Assembly: GCA_012523535.1 (NCBI GenBank)
Contig: JAAYII010000288.1
Location: 1 to 9,314, forward strand
Length of the DNA: 9,314 nucleotides
Direction: 5' to 3'
Origin: Peptococcaceae bacterium
GTDB taxonomy: Bacteria > Bacillota > Desulfitobacteriia > Desulfitobacteriales > Syntrophobotulaceae
The number at the start of each line of letters is the position of its first letter. Position 1 is the first letter of the stretch. The notes beneath the pieces are model-generated. The model was not told the origin of the DNA. It did not search any database and saw only the letters and a program-made list of their open reading frames with translations. A program made the translations under genes and the position numbers. Below are positions 1 through 7,392 of the stretch, piece after piece.

Positions 1-26
1 AACTGCCGGCCTTTGCTTTGGACTAG
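1..26 (+). CDS. fliQ: Probable 3' end of fliQ (flagellar export gate protein), partial
   Basis: Reading frame 3 from the window edge gives LPAFALD followed by a TAG stop at 24-26, 33 bases before the fliR start. FliQ is a small two-helix membrane protein of the type III export gate, and it normally precedes fliR in fliP-fliQ-fliR order. Its C-terminus in Clostridia often ends in a short sequence of the LPAF type, from memory of the family. Only seven residues are visible, so the assignment rests mainly on gene order. The other two frames read through this point into the fliR region, and they look less like a hydrophobic protein tail. Confidence 0.5.
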
Positions 27-47
27 AGAATGCCGGCTTAACGGACA

Positions 48-55
48 GGGGGAGG
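48..55 (+). promoter_or_regulatory. Ribosome binding site deciding the TTG start of fliR
   Basis: GGGGGAGG ends four bases before the TTG at 60. In this frame stops at 24-26 and 39-41 exclude any upstream start. The next in-frame ATG would remove the first 22 residues, including part of the first membrane helix. The strong purine run therefore supports TTG as the real start. Confidence 0.7.
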
Positions 56-59
56 AAAA

Positions 60-839
60 TTGGGACTGGCTGATCTGCTTAATTGGAATTTATCGTTATT
101 CTTATTAATTTTCTCACGTTGGGCTGGAATGGTGATGATTGCTCCTGTCTTTGGGGCCAGAGGGGTTCCCGGAATGGTCAAGCTTGGACTGGCAGTGAGT
201 ATGGCCATAGTTGTTTTCCCTCTGCTTACGGCAACTGCTCCGGCTATACCGCAAGAACTTTTTCCTTTTGTCGCTTTACTTATTAAAGAAATTTTAGTGG
301 GTTTGGTTATAGGATTCGTTATAAATCTAATTACTGCCGTTATGCAGGGCGCAGGTCAATTAATGGATTTCCAGATAGGTTTTCTTATGGCTAACACTAT
401 TGATCCGATCCATGGCATGCAAAGCCCGATGACAGGTAATTTTCTTCTGATTATAACTACCATGCTTCTTCTCGCCACTAATGCCCATCACTATATCATT
501 GCCGCTCTGGTTAAAAGCTATGAGTATTTGCCGCTAAACCCTTCGACAGTTCCTTACAGCGTGGCTTTTTTTATAGATATTACAGCCAAAGTTATAGCTT
601 TGTCCCTTCAAATTGCTATGCCCATATATGGGGCAATACTTCTGGCCGAAATAGGTGTTGGACTTTTATCCAAGGCCGTGCCCCAGTTGAACATGTTCTC
701 CGTACTTTTTGCTGTAAAAATTATTTTTGGTTTAGGGCTGCTCTTGGTTATGATTCCCTTTTTTGGCGATACCGTAACAAGGGTCTTTAATCAAATCATG
801 CAATGGGTTTTTGAACTATTAAGGGGGTGGAGCAGATAG
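60..839 (+). CDS. fliR: FliR, flagellar type III export gate membrane protein
   Basis: FliR is an integral membrane subunit of the FliPQR export gate at the centre of the flagellar basal body, through which rod, hook and filament proteins pass. The 259-residue product has the usual family length of about 260. It is strongly hydrophobic, with about six membrane segments and the FliR-type N-terminal APVFG box at residues 28-32, followed by VPGMVKLGL. The most conserved block, GQLMDFQIGF with IDP and MTGNFLL, lies at about 99-129. The start is a TTG with a good ribosome binding site. The 3' end overlaps flhB by 13 bases, so the two are probably translationally coupled. Nothing is missing or broken. 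Confidence 0.95.
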   Translation: MGLADLLNWNLSLFLLIFSRWAGMVMIAPVFGARGVPGMVKLGLAVSMAIVVFPLLTATAPAIPQELFPFVALLIKEILVGLVIGFVINLITAVMQGAGQLMDFQIGFLMANTIDPIHGMQSPMTGNFLLIITTMLLLATNAHHYIIAALVKSYEYLPLNPSTVPYSVAFFIDITAKVIALSLQIAMPIYGAILLAEIGVGLLSKAVPQLNMFSVLFAVKIIFGLGLLLVMIPFFGDTVTRVFNQIMQWVFELLRGWSR

Positions 840-1900
840 CGGACAAAAGATTTCCCGCAACCCCGAAACGAAAAAGAGAAGCGCGCAAGAAAGGCCAGGT
901 ACTGAAAAGCCAGGAATTAATTTCGGCGGCAATGCTTTTGGCCTTTATTGGAATACTTAGGTTTTGGCTACCAACTATATTCACAAAAACAGGGCAATTA
1001 TTCAGCTATTTTATTACTAATCCTATTGAATGGAACGTAAAATCCGTCTCCAAGGTTTCTGTGGAAGTACTTTGGCAAATGCTTTTAATTTTAGGACCTT
1101 TGTTTGTGGTAGCCATTGTCTTGGCCATAACCGTAAATTTTCTGCAAGTAGGTGCTCTTATTACCCTGCATCCTCTTCAACCCCAGCTTTCCAGGATTAA
1201 TCCGTTGCAAGGATTAAAAAGAATGTTTGGCCTTAAAGGCTTGGTGAATTTGGTTAAGGCTCTCTTTAAAGTTTTGATTATCGGTTATTTTTTATATGCC
1301 ATAATCAAAAAAAACATAGATGTCTTTCCCGCCTTGCAGAGTTATACTGTCGGTCAGTCTTTATACTTTCTTGGCAATATTTTATTTGAACTGGCTTGGA
1401 AAATTGCTTTGGCTTTTTTAGTTCTTGCGATTGCCGATTTTCTTTATCAAAGATGGGATTATGAAAAAAATTTACGCATGTCTCACGAGGAAATAAAGGA
1501 AGAATTCAAACAAACCGAGGGTGATCCCCAAGTAAAAGCCCAAATAAGAAAGCGTCAGCGCTTGATAGCCATGCGCAGGATGATGGAGGATCTCAAACAA
1601 GCCGATGTAGTCATTACCAACCCTACACATTTGGCAGTAGCATTAAAATATGATCAGGCAAAATACCCGGCTCCCTACGTAGTTGCTAAAGGGCAAGGAG
1701 AAGTAGCTTTAAGAATTAAGTCGATAGCCCAGGAAAACAATATTGTAATCATGGAAAACAAACCGCTGGCCCGCGCCCTTTATTCCCAAGTCGAATTGGG
1801 GCAGGTAATACCGCCGGAATTATATAAAGCAGTAGCCGAGGTTCTGGCTTTTGTCTACAGACTTAATAAGAATAAGAAAAGGAAAAATTACACAGCATAG
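827..1900 (+). CDS. flhB: FlhB, export gate protein and substrate-specificity switch
   Basis: FlhB is a membrane protein of the flagellar export apparatus. Its cytoplasmic domain cleaves itself and changes export specificity from rod/hook to filament substrates. The 357-residue product has a basic N-terminal box, TPKRKREARKKGQV (residues 12-25), four predicted membrane helices between about 31 and 210, and a charged cytoplasmic domain. The autocleavage motif NPTH is at residues 265-268, with cleavage expected between N265 and P266. All of this matches an active FlhB. The start is taken as GTG at 827, inside the end of fliR. A G-rich run (821-827) lies right against this GTG instead of the usual 5-10 bases upstream, so initiation may depend on ribosomes finishing fliR. 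A TGA at 812-814 rules out a longer form. Confidence 0.95.
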   Translation: MEQIADKRFPATPKRKREARKKGQVLKSQELISAAMLLAFIGILRFWLPTIFTKTGQLFSYFITNPIEWNVKSVSKVSVEVLWQMLLILGPLFVVAIVLAITVNFLQVGALITLHPLQPQLSRINPLQGLKRMFGLKGLVNLVKALFKVLIIGYFLYAIIKKNIDVFPALQSYTVGQSLYFLGNILFELAWKIALAFLVLAIADFLYQRWDYEKNLRMSHEEIKEEFKQTEGDPQVKAQIRKRQRLIAMRRMMEDLKQADVVITNPTHLAVALKYDQAKYPAPYVVAKGQGEVALRIKSIAQENNIVIMENKPLARALYSQVELGQVIPPELYKAVAEVLAFVYRLNKNKKRKNYTA

Positions 1901-1976
1901 AAAGAATTCTTAACTCAGTGGGAATACAAGTAGTTATGAATTTGATGGCGATATGTGACTAAATCTAGTAATTCGG

Positions 1977-1984
1977 AAAGGAAG
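1977..1984 (+). promoter_or_regulatory. Ribosome binding site favouring the ATG start of flhA
   Basis: AAAGGAAG lies nine bases before ATG 1994. The alternative upstream GTG at 1955 has only a weak GATGG (1944-1948) in front. This is why the shorter FlhA is preferred. Confidence 0.55.
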
Positions 1985-1993
1985 ACCCTGAAG

Positions 1994-4066
1994 ATGGCAT
2001 TAGGTACCCGAACCGGCAAACTAATCAAGAGCACCGATGTCTTAGCCGCCTTTGGCATTGTCAGTATTGTGGTTATTATGGTGATAACCATACCGGCAAG
2101 CCTGTTGGACTTTCTAATTGTCCTCAATATTTCCGGTTCTGTGCTGATTATGATGCTGGCAGTCTTTACTAAGGAGTCCTTGGAGTTTTCAGTCTTTCCT
2201 TCTTTATTGTTGATCATGACTCTATTTCGTCTCTCCATTAATCTTTCCACAACCAAACTCATTTTGCTCGAAGCTCATGCCGGCCAAGTAATTCAAACTT
2301 TCGGGCAGTTTGTCATTCAGGGCAATCCTGTTGTTGGATTTATCGTTTTCTGCATTCTGGTCGTGGTCCAGTTCATTGTGATTACCAAAGGCGCCGAAAG
2401 AGTTTCTGAAGTAGCGGCACGTTTTACCTTGGATGCCATGCCCGGTAAGCAAATGAGTATTGATGCCGACCTTAATGCCGGTATTATCAATGAACAGGAA
2501 GCAAGAAACAGGAGAAAGAAAATACAGCAAGAAAGCGACTTCTACGGTGCCATGGACGGAGCAAGCAAGTTTGTTAAAGGTGACGCCATAGCGGCTATCA
2601 TAATTTTGCTCATCAATATCATTGGCGGCTTTATCATCGGAGTGCTGACAAAAGGCATGCCGGTTACTGATGCCTTGCATACTTATACCTTGTTAACCAT
2701 CGGTGACGGTTTGGTTACCCAAATACCCGCCCTGCTCATTTCTACGGCTACCGGTTTAGTGGTAACCAGAGCGGCTTCAGAAGCCAATCTGGGACAGGAT
2801 TTAGCCCGACAGCTTTTTCAAACACCAAAAGCTTTATATGTAACTGCCGTGGTTTTAATTGCTCTCGCTTTTTTGGGCCTTCCACCCGTTCCTTTCCTGG
2901 TCTTGGCGGCGATTATAGCAGCGGTGGGCTATATTATGCAAAAAAGACCAACGGCTATGTCAGAGGAGGAAATTGCAGCCGCTCGGGAAAATGAAATCCA
3001 AGAAATAAGAAAAACCGAGAATGTTTTTAACCTGCTGACAGTAGACCATATGGAAATAGAAATCGGTTATGCTCTTATTCCCTTGGTTGATGCCGGCCAA
3101 GGAGGGGATCTCCTGGACAGGATAGTGCTTATTCGTAGGCAATTGGCCGGTGAACTGGGTTTTATCGTCCCGGTAATCAGGGTTAGAGATAATATGAATT
3201 TGCAACCTAACCAGTACGTGATAAAAATCAAGGGTGCAGATGTTGCTACCGGAGAACTCTTAGCCGACCATTATTTGGCTTTTAGCGGTGGTATGGAGAC
3301 TGAAGATATCCCAGGCATTCCAACCAAAGAACCAGCTTTTGGCCTGGATGCCAAATGGATAAACGCGGCTCACAGAGAACAGGCTGAACTGGCAGGCTAT
3401 ACTGTTGTCGATGCACCTACTGTTTTGGCCACACATTTGACCGAAATCATTAAGGCTAATGCCCATGAGCTATTGAGCCGGGAAGATGTGAAGAAACTTG
3501 TGGATCATGCCAAAGAACAGTCACCCGCGGTGGTGGAGGAACTTGTCCCCGATCTGCTTAGTTTGGGCCAAATTCAGAAAGAATTGGCCAATTTGCTGCG
3601 GGATAGAGTATCAATCAGGTATATGACTACCATCCTGGAAACTTTGGCCGATTATGCTCCCTTGACTAAAGACATCGACAAGTTGACTGAATATGTTCGT
3701 CAGAGTTTGGCCAGACAAATTATTCAACCCTTGCTTGATGCTCAGAAAAGATTGCCGGTCATTACCTTAGAACCGCAAATTGAGCAGCTAATCTTGGATA
3801 ACTTGCGTCCCTCGGAATACGGAAATTATGTGAATCTAGACCCAGCTGTAATGCAAAAGCTTATAAATAAAATTTCCTTGCAAGTGGAAAGAGTCGTGGC
3901 TCAAGGTTATAACCCGGTAATTATAGCAGCGCCGGTTGTCCGAATTAATTTAAAAAGGATGACCGAGCGTCAAATACCGCATCTAAGCGTGCTTTCCTAT
4001 AATGAATTAGTGCAAGGTATTGAAATACAGCCTCTAGGAATGGTGGTGTTAGATAATGAGAGTTAA
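1994..4066 (+). CDS. flhA: FlhA, flagellar type III export gate protein
   Basis: FlhA is the large, proton-motive-force-linked component of the flagellar export gate. It forms a nonameric ring whose cytoplasmic domain receives chaperone-substrate complexes. From ATG 1994 the protein has 690 residues, close to the family norm of roughly 680-700. The N-terminal half (to about residue 315) holds about eight membrane helices. Its conserved cytoplasmic FHIPEP-family block includes GAERVSEVAARF with DAMPGKQMSIDADLNAG (133-162) and MDGASKFVKGD (187-197). The C-terminal half is the soluble substrate-docking domain and ends in GMVVLDNES. An in-frame GTG at 1955 would add 13 polar residues, but its ribosome binding site is weaker. 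The 3' end overlaps flhF by 11 bases. The 93 bases after flhB hold no other convincing gene. Confidence 0.95.
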   Translation: MALGTRTGKLIKSTDVLAAFGIVSIVVIMVITIPASLLDFLIVLNISGSVLIMMLAVFTKESLEFSVFPSLLLIMTLFRLSINLSTTKLILLEAHAGQVIQTFGQFVIQGNPVVGFIVFCILVVVQFIVITKGAERVSEVAARFTLDAMPGKQMSIDADLNAGIINEQEARNRRKKIQQESDFYGAMDGASKFVKGDAIAAIIILLINIIGGFIIGVLTKGMPVTDALHTYTLLTIGDGLVTQIPALLISTATGLVVTRAASEANLGQDLARQLFQTPKALYVTAVVLIALAFLGLPPVPFLVLAAIIAAVGYIMQKRPTAMSEEEIAAARENEIQEIRKTENVFNLLTVDHMEIEIGYALIPLVDAGQGGDLLDRIVLIRRQLAGELGFIVPVIRVRDNMNLQPNQYVIKIKGADVATGELLADHYLAFSGGMETEDIPGIPTKEPAFGLDAKWINAAHREQAELAGYTVVDAPTVLATHLTEIIKANAHELLSREDVKKLVDHAKEQSPAVVEELVPDLLSLGQIQKELANLLRDRVSIRYMTTILETLADYAPLTKDIDKLTEYVRQSLARQIIQPLLDAQKRLPVITLEPQIEQLILDNLRPSEYGNYVNLDPAVMQKLINKISLQVERVVAQGYNPVIIAAPVVRINLKRMTERQIPHLSVLSYNELVQGIEIQPLGMVVLDNES

Positions 4067-5249
4067 ACGTTTCACAGGTGATACAATTGGAGATACCATG
4101 AGCAGAATAAAACGGGAACTGGGTCCGGATGCCGTTATTCTGCAAACCCGTCGAATTAAAGAAGGAGGATTTCTCGGCCTTTTTGCCCGAACGAAAGTGG
4201 AAATTACAGCGGCGATTGAAGAAGAACCCGTAAGAACGGCTATAGAGTCCAGGGAGCCGGCTGTTAAGCCCATAAATAGCGAGTACATAAAAAGAGCTTA
4301 CGAGGAATACAGGAAAAAGGAAAATGAGGATGTCAAAGAGAATAAATCCGATAATGATCTGACAGAGGATACAAAATCCGAAATCAAGCAAATGCATAAC
4401 ATTCTCAAGGAAATTAAAGGCCAAATTGCCAAATTTGAAAAGAAGCAGCAATCTTTTCCCGCCCCAATGGAAAAATGGTTCGATTTACTAAGGCAAAGAG
4501 GATTAAGCCAAGAAATGGCCAATGAACTCATAACTGCAGTGAGCAAGGAATTAAGAGAAGAGCTGTGGACTGATTCTGCTCTTGTTTATGCCAGACTGCA
4601 AAATCAAGTAATGAAATTGTGCAGTCAGACGGACACGATAAAACCATCCGATAAAACTTTGGTTGTAGCTTTAGTAGGTCCCACCGGAGTAGGCAAAACC
4701 ACGACCATCGGTAAACTGGCAGCCGGATTCAGCATTATTGAAAAAAAGAAAATCGCCTTGATCACTGCCGATACTTACCGGGTTGCCGCTGTAGAACAAT
4801 TAAGGACTTTTGGGGAAATAATAGGAGTTCCGGTGGAGGTTGTAATGAATCCTGAAGGCTTAAAAGAAGCTATCGAGAGACACCGGGATAAGGAATTGAT
4901 TTTTATTGACACCGCCGGACGCAGCCCTCATCATGGTGAGCATATGTCCGAGCTGGAAGCTTTTATCAGCGTAGGGCAACCGGATTTGACCATGCTGGTA
5001 ATGAGTGCCACAACCAATCCGGCTGATCAGATGTTGGTTTATGAACGTTTTAAAGACTTATCAACTCATTTGATTTTAACTAAATTGGATGAGAGCGTTG
5101 CTGTAGGGTCAATTTTAGATCTTATTGTCAAGGCCAATTTACCTGTTGCTTATTTGACCAATGGACAAAATGTGCCTGATGATATTGAAGCAGCCACTCC
5201 GCAAAAATTGGCCAGATGTATTCTGGGGGAGGTTAACCCCGATGTATGA
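4056..5249 (+). CDS. flhF: FlhF, SRP-type GTPase for flagellar placement
   Basis: FlhF is a GTPase of the SRP/FtsY family that acts at the membrane to set where flagella are built. The 397-residue product has the three expected parts. The N-terminal B domain begins MRVKRFTGDT with GPDAVILQTR at 23-32. A charged Lys/Glu-rich linker spans about 75-130, and the NG GTPase domain follows. The GTPase motifs are intact: G1 GPTGVGKTT at 208-216, the DTYRVAAVEQLR box at 239-250, DTAGR at 285-289 and TKLDE at 342-346. The NG domain closes with GQNVPDDIE at about 370. The ATG lies inside the end of flhA, with GGTGGTG (4042-4048) as ribosome binding site. It overlaps flhG by 8 bases, matching the paired function of the two proteins. 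Confidence 0.95.
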   Translation: MRVKRFTGDTIGDTMSRIKRELGPDAVILQTRRIKEGGFLGLFARTKVEITAAIEEEPVRTAIESREPAVKPINSEYIKRAYEEYRKKENEDVKENKSDNDLTEDTKSEIKQMHNILKEIKGQIAKFEKKQQSFPAPMEKWFDLLRQRGLSQEMANELITAVSKELREELWTDSALVYARLQNQVMKLCSQTDTIKPSDKTLVVALVGPTGVGKTTTIGKLAAGFSIIEKKKIALITADTYRVAAVEQLRTFGEIIGVPVEVVMNPEGLKEAIERHRDKELIFIDTAGRSPHHGEHMSELEAFISVGQPDLTMLVMSATTNPADQMLVYERFKDLSTHLILTKLDESVAVGSILDLIVKANLPVAYLTNGQNVPDDIEAATPQKLARCILGEVNPDV

Positions 5250-6120
5250 TCAAGTTACCAAGCTTCGCAGGTTGGTTAAGGAAAAGGAAGAAGAGGTAAA
5301 ACTGGAAAAAATGAGGGTTATTACTGTAAGCAGCGGCAAAGGAGGGGTAGGTAAGACCAGCCTGGTTGTAAATTTAGCTCTCGCTTTGGCTGAACGCGAA
5401 TACAGGGTAATAATTCTGGACGGGGATTTGGGTTTGGCCAATGTTGATGTAGCCTTTGGTGTAATCCCCGATTATAATATTAAGCACCTGATTTCCGGAG
5501 AGAAAGAAATTGAAGAAATTCTTTATCCTGTAGCCAGAGGAATTAAGATTTTCCCCGGGGCCTCAGGAATTGTCGAACTGGCAAACTTGGAAAAGGAGCA
5601 ATTGAAAAATGTTCTTGTGAATATGGGTAGATTGGAAAAAATGACTGATATCCTGCTCATTGACACGGGAGCGGGTATTGGCCAGACGGTTCTGAGTTTT
5701 ATTTCCGCCGCGGACGATGTTTTTGTTGTTTTGACACCCGCGCCTACGGCCATGACTGATGCCTATGGTTTAATTAAAGCGATCAGCAGTTTGCCGACTA
5801 AAGTAAACATCTATGTTGTGATAAATATGGTGGATAACGAACTTGAAGCTCAGCAAACCTATGCCAGACTGGAGCAAGCGGTAACAAAGTTTTTGGGGGT
5901 GCCGATTCATCTAATTGGTTGGATTTATAAAGATCCTTTAGTCAGTCGTTCGGTAATGAACCAAAAACCTGTGGGTTTTACCAATCCCCACAGCATTGCT
6001 TATGAATGTGTTCAGTGGATAGCCGGTAATATCATGGAGAACTATCTTCGCTCGCCGAAAGTTAACAAAGGGATAAAAGGTTTTATTTACACCTTGTTAA
6101 GATTGCAAAAAGAACGATGA
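5242..6120 (+). CDS. flhG: FlhG (YlxH/FleN), MinD-like ATPase controlling flagellar number
   Basis: FlhG is a membrane-associated ParA/MinD-type ATPase that limits flagellar number and stimulates the FlhF GTPase. The start chosen is ATG 5242, eight bases after the ribosome binding site GGGGGAGG (5225-5232 region). The frame is open further upstream, but that part only shadows flhF. The 292-residue product fits the family (about 300). It begins MYDQVTKLRRL, a match to the DQAxxLR-type activator helix that docks on FlhF, with Val in place of Ala. It carries the deviant Walker A KGGVGKT (33-39), DGDLGLANVD (60-69) and Walker B-like LLIDTGAGI (138-146). The C-terminal stretch, about 277-292 (GIKGFIYTLLRLQKER), looks like the amphipathic membrane-targeting helix typical of MinD/FlhG. 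Confidence 0.94.
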   Translation: MYDQVTKLRRLVKEKEEEVKLEKMRVITVSSGKGGVGKTSLVVNLALALAEREYRVIILDGDLGLANVDVAFGVIPDYNIKHLISGEKEIEEILYPVARGIKIFPGASGIVELANLEKEQLKNVLVNMGRLEKMTDILLIDTGAGIGQTVLSFISAADDVFVVLTPAPTAMTDAYGLIKAISSLPTKVNIYVVINMVDNELEAQQTYARLEQAVTKFLGVPIHLIGWIYKDPLVSRSVMNQKPVGFTNPHSIAYECVQWIAGNIMENYLRSPKVNKGIKGFIYTLLRLQKER

Positions 6121-6143
6121 CATGATCAGAAAAGAGGGATGTA

Positions 6144-6785
6144 ATGTTATTCGCTGACAAACTTCATGAAGGAATGTTCATTGAGCTTGAAGTAATGGAA
6201 GGAGCATATCAAGGCAAATACCGGACTAAGATTGAAGAAATTGGCAACAGAATTATCTCTATTGGAGTTCCCTTGGTGGAAGGTCAGTTTATTCCTCTAC
6301 AGGAAGGGACTTCGCTTAGAGTGATATTTACTGACGACATCGCAGCTTATTCATTTTCTTCTAGAATTGTGAAGAGAATAACCGAACCTATCCCTACTTT
6401 TTATATCGAATATCCTCAAAAAATAAAAAAAATCCAAAGAAGACAGTATGTCCGGGTACCGGTCGTTCAGGAGCTTTCATACAGAATTGTTGAGGAAGAA
6501 GAGCTGAGCGAAGAAAAAAAGGGCTTTATGAAGGATCTTAGCGGTGGCGGACTATTGATGGCAGCCTCAGAAGACCTGCCTCCGCAAACAAAAATAAAAA
6601 TTAAAACAATAATCGGCGCAACCGAGATGGAATTACCGGGTATTACTTTGCGTTCTACCAAGGATAATGACAGTACATATTTAATATCTGTAAAGTTTAC
6701 TGACATATCGGAAAGAACAAGAGATAGAATTATTAAGTATATTTTTGATATTCAAAGAGAAATGCGTAGAAAGGGGCTTGTGTAA
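6144..6785 (+). CDS. YcgR/DgrA-like PilZ-domain c-di-GMP receptor (flagellar brake type)
   Basis: Proteins of this type bind cyclic di-GMP and slow or block flagellar rotation; E. coli YcgR and B. subtilis DgrA (YpfA) are examples. The 213-residue product has the two-domain layout. An N-terminal YcgR-type beta-barrel region spans about 1-90, and a C-terminal PilZ domain begins at about 95. Both c-di-GMP-binding motifs are visible: RxxxR as R100-QYV-R104, and D/NxSxxG as DLSGGG at 131-136. Lysine- and arginine-rich residues before the first Arg (KIKKIQRR) also fit. ATG 6144 follows AAAGAGGG (6131-6138). The gene lies 23 bases after flhG and one base before cheC, so it is part of the operon. 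This links second-messenger control to motor genes. The exact action (brake on the motor or otherwise) is inferred from the family. Confidence 0.9.
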   Translation: MLFADKLHEGMFIELEVMEGAYQGKYRTKIEEIGNRIISIGVPLVEGQFIPLQEGTSLRVIFTDDIAAYSFSSRIVKRITEPIPTFYIEYPQKIKKIQRRQYVRVPVVQELSYRIVEEEELSEEKKGFMKDLSGGGLLMAASEDLPPQTKIKIKTIIGATEMELPGITLRSTKDNDSTYLISVKFTDISERTRDRIIKYIFDIQREMRRKGLV

Positions 6786-6786
6786 G

Positions 6787-7392
6787 ATGGATGTGTCTGC
6801 GGTGAGACTGGAAGCCCTGAAAGAAATTGTGAATATCGGGTCCGGAAACGCTGCTTCTTCATTGTCGAGTATGCTGCGGACAAAAATTGTTATGACTGTG
6901 CCCAGGGTATGGCTGGTTCCTTTAAACAGGTTGAGTGATGCATTGGGGAACCTTGATGAGTTGAGAGTTGCCATGTTTTTAAAAGTTGAAGGCGGTGCTC
7001 AGGGAAAAGCCGTGTTCGTTTTGGACCAAAACAGCGCCGAGATTATAGTCAAGAAACTTTTGGGCCAGTATGCCAAGGAGGACCTTTTACATGATGAAAT
7101 GGCCCATTCCGCCCTAAAAGAGATTACCAATATTATGGTCAGCTCTTTTGTCACCGCTTTATCAACCTTTTCGGGAATTCCGCTGCAAATTTCCGTGCCT
7201 GCATTGGGCATTGATATGATTGGCGCTATGATGGATGCCGTTTTGACCGAAGGCGGCCGGGTAGATGATAAGGTCTTGATTTTGGATACCAAACTTTCAG
7301 CCTGTGATGCAAATGAAGAGTATGAGGGAGTGTTCCTTTTTATTCCGGAGGAGGGTGCTTTAGATAAACTTTTAGGAGTCTTTGGAATATGA
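6787..7392 (+). CDS. cheC: CheC, CheY-P phosphatase
   Basis: CheC dephosphorylates CheY-P and works with CheD in the adaptation feedback used by B. subtilis-type chemotaxis. ATG 6787 is preferred, giving 201 residues (about 209 in B. subtilis). It is preceded by AGAAAGGGG (6768-6776), and the protein then begins as CheC does. The family active-site consensus, [DS]xxxExxN followed 23 residues later by Pro, occurs twice. Site one is E13, N16 and P39, with Glu rather than Asp/Ser at position 9. Site two is S108, E112, N115 and P138, a full match. Two sites are typical of CheC and not of CheX or FliY/FliN fusions, and there is no C-terminal FliN-like domain. It overlaps cheD by 4 bases (ATGA). 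Confidence 0.94.
   Translation: MDVSAVRLEALKEIVNIGSGNAASSLSSMLRTKIVMTVPRVWLVPLNRLSDALGNLDELRVAMFLKVEGGAQGKAVFVLDQNSAEIIVKKLLGQYAKEDLLHDEMAHSALKEITNIMVSSFVTALSTFSGIPLQISVPALGIDMIGAMMDAVLTEGGRVDDKVLILDTKLSACDANEEYEGVFLFIPEEGALDKLLGVFGI

Noticed and set aside
1936..1962. 8-codon frame MNLMAICD before flhA
   Set aside because: It is too short and has no clear ribosome binding site, so it is probably chance.
2222..2680. 152-codon open frame on the minus strand under flhA
   Set aside because: It is antisense to the conserved FlhA membrane/FHIPEP block. The composition looks like a shadow, and no separate regulatory signals are seen.
3505..3513. Possible second DnaA box on the minus strand in flhA (TGTGGATCA near here)
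   Set aside because: It has one mismatch to the consensus, lies inside coding sequence and is far from the exact box.
3945..4451. 168-codon open frame on the minus strand under flhA/flhF
   Set aside because: It lies entirely opposite two well-supported genes, has a biased Phe-rich composition typical of an antisense shadow, and resembles no family I know.
5161..5241. N-terminal extension of FlhG by 27 codons
   Set aside because: It overlaps flhF coding sequence. FlhG orthologues begin near MYDQ, and ATG 5242 has the good ribosome binding site.
5555..5562. CCCCGGGG palindrome in flhG
   Set aside because: It is a short self-palindrome inside conserved coding sequence, with no accompanying signal.
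6745..6786. N-terminal extension of CheC by 14 codons
   Set aside because: It overlaps the end of the PilZ gene, while ATG 6787 gives the usual CheC beginning with a suitably spaced ribosome binding site.
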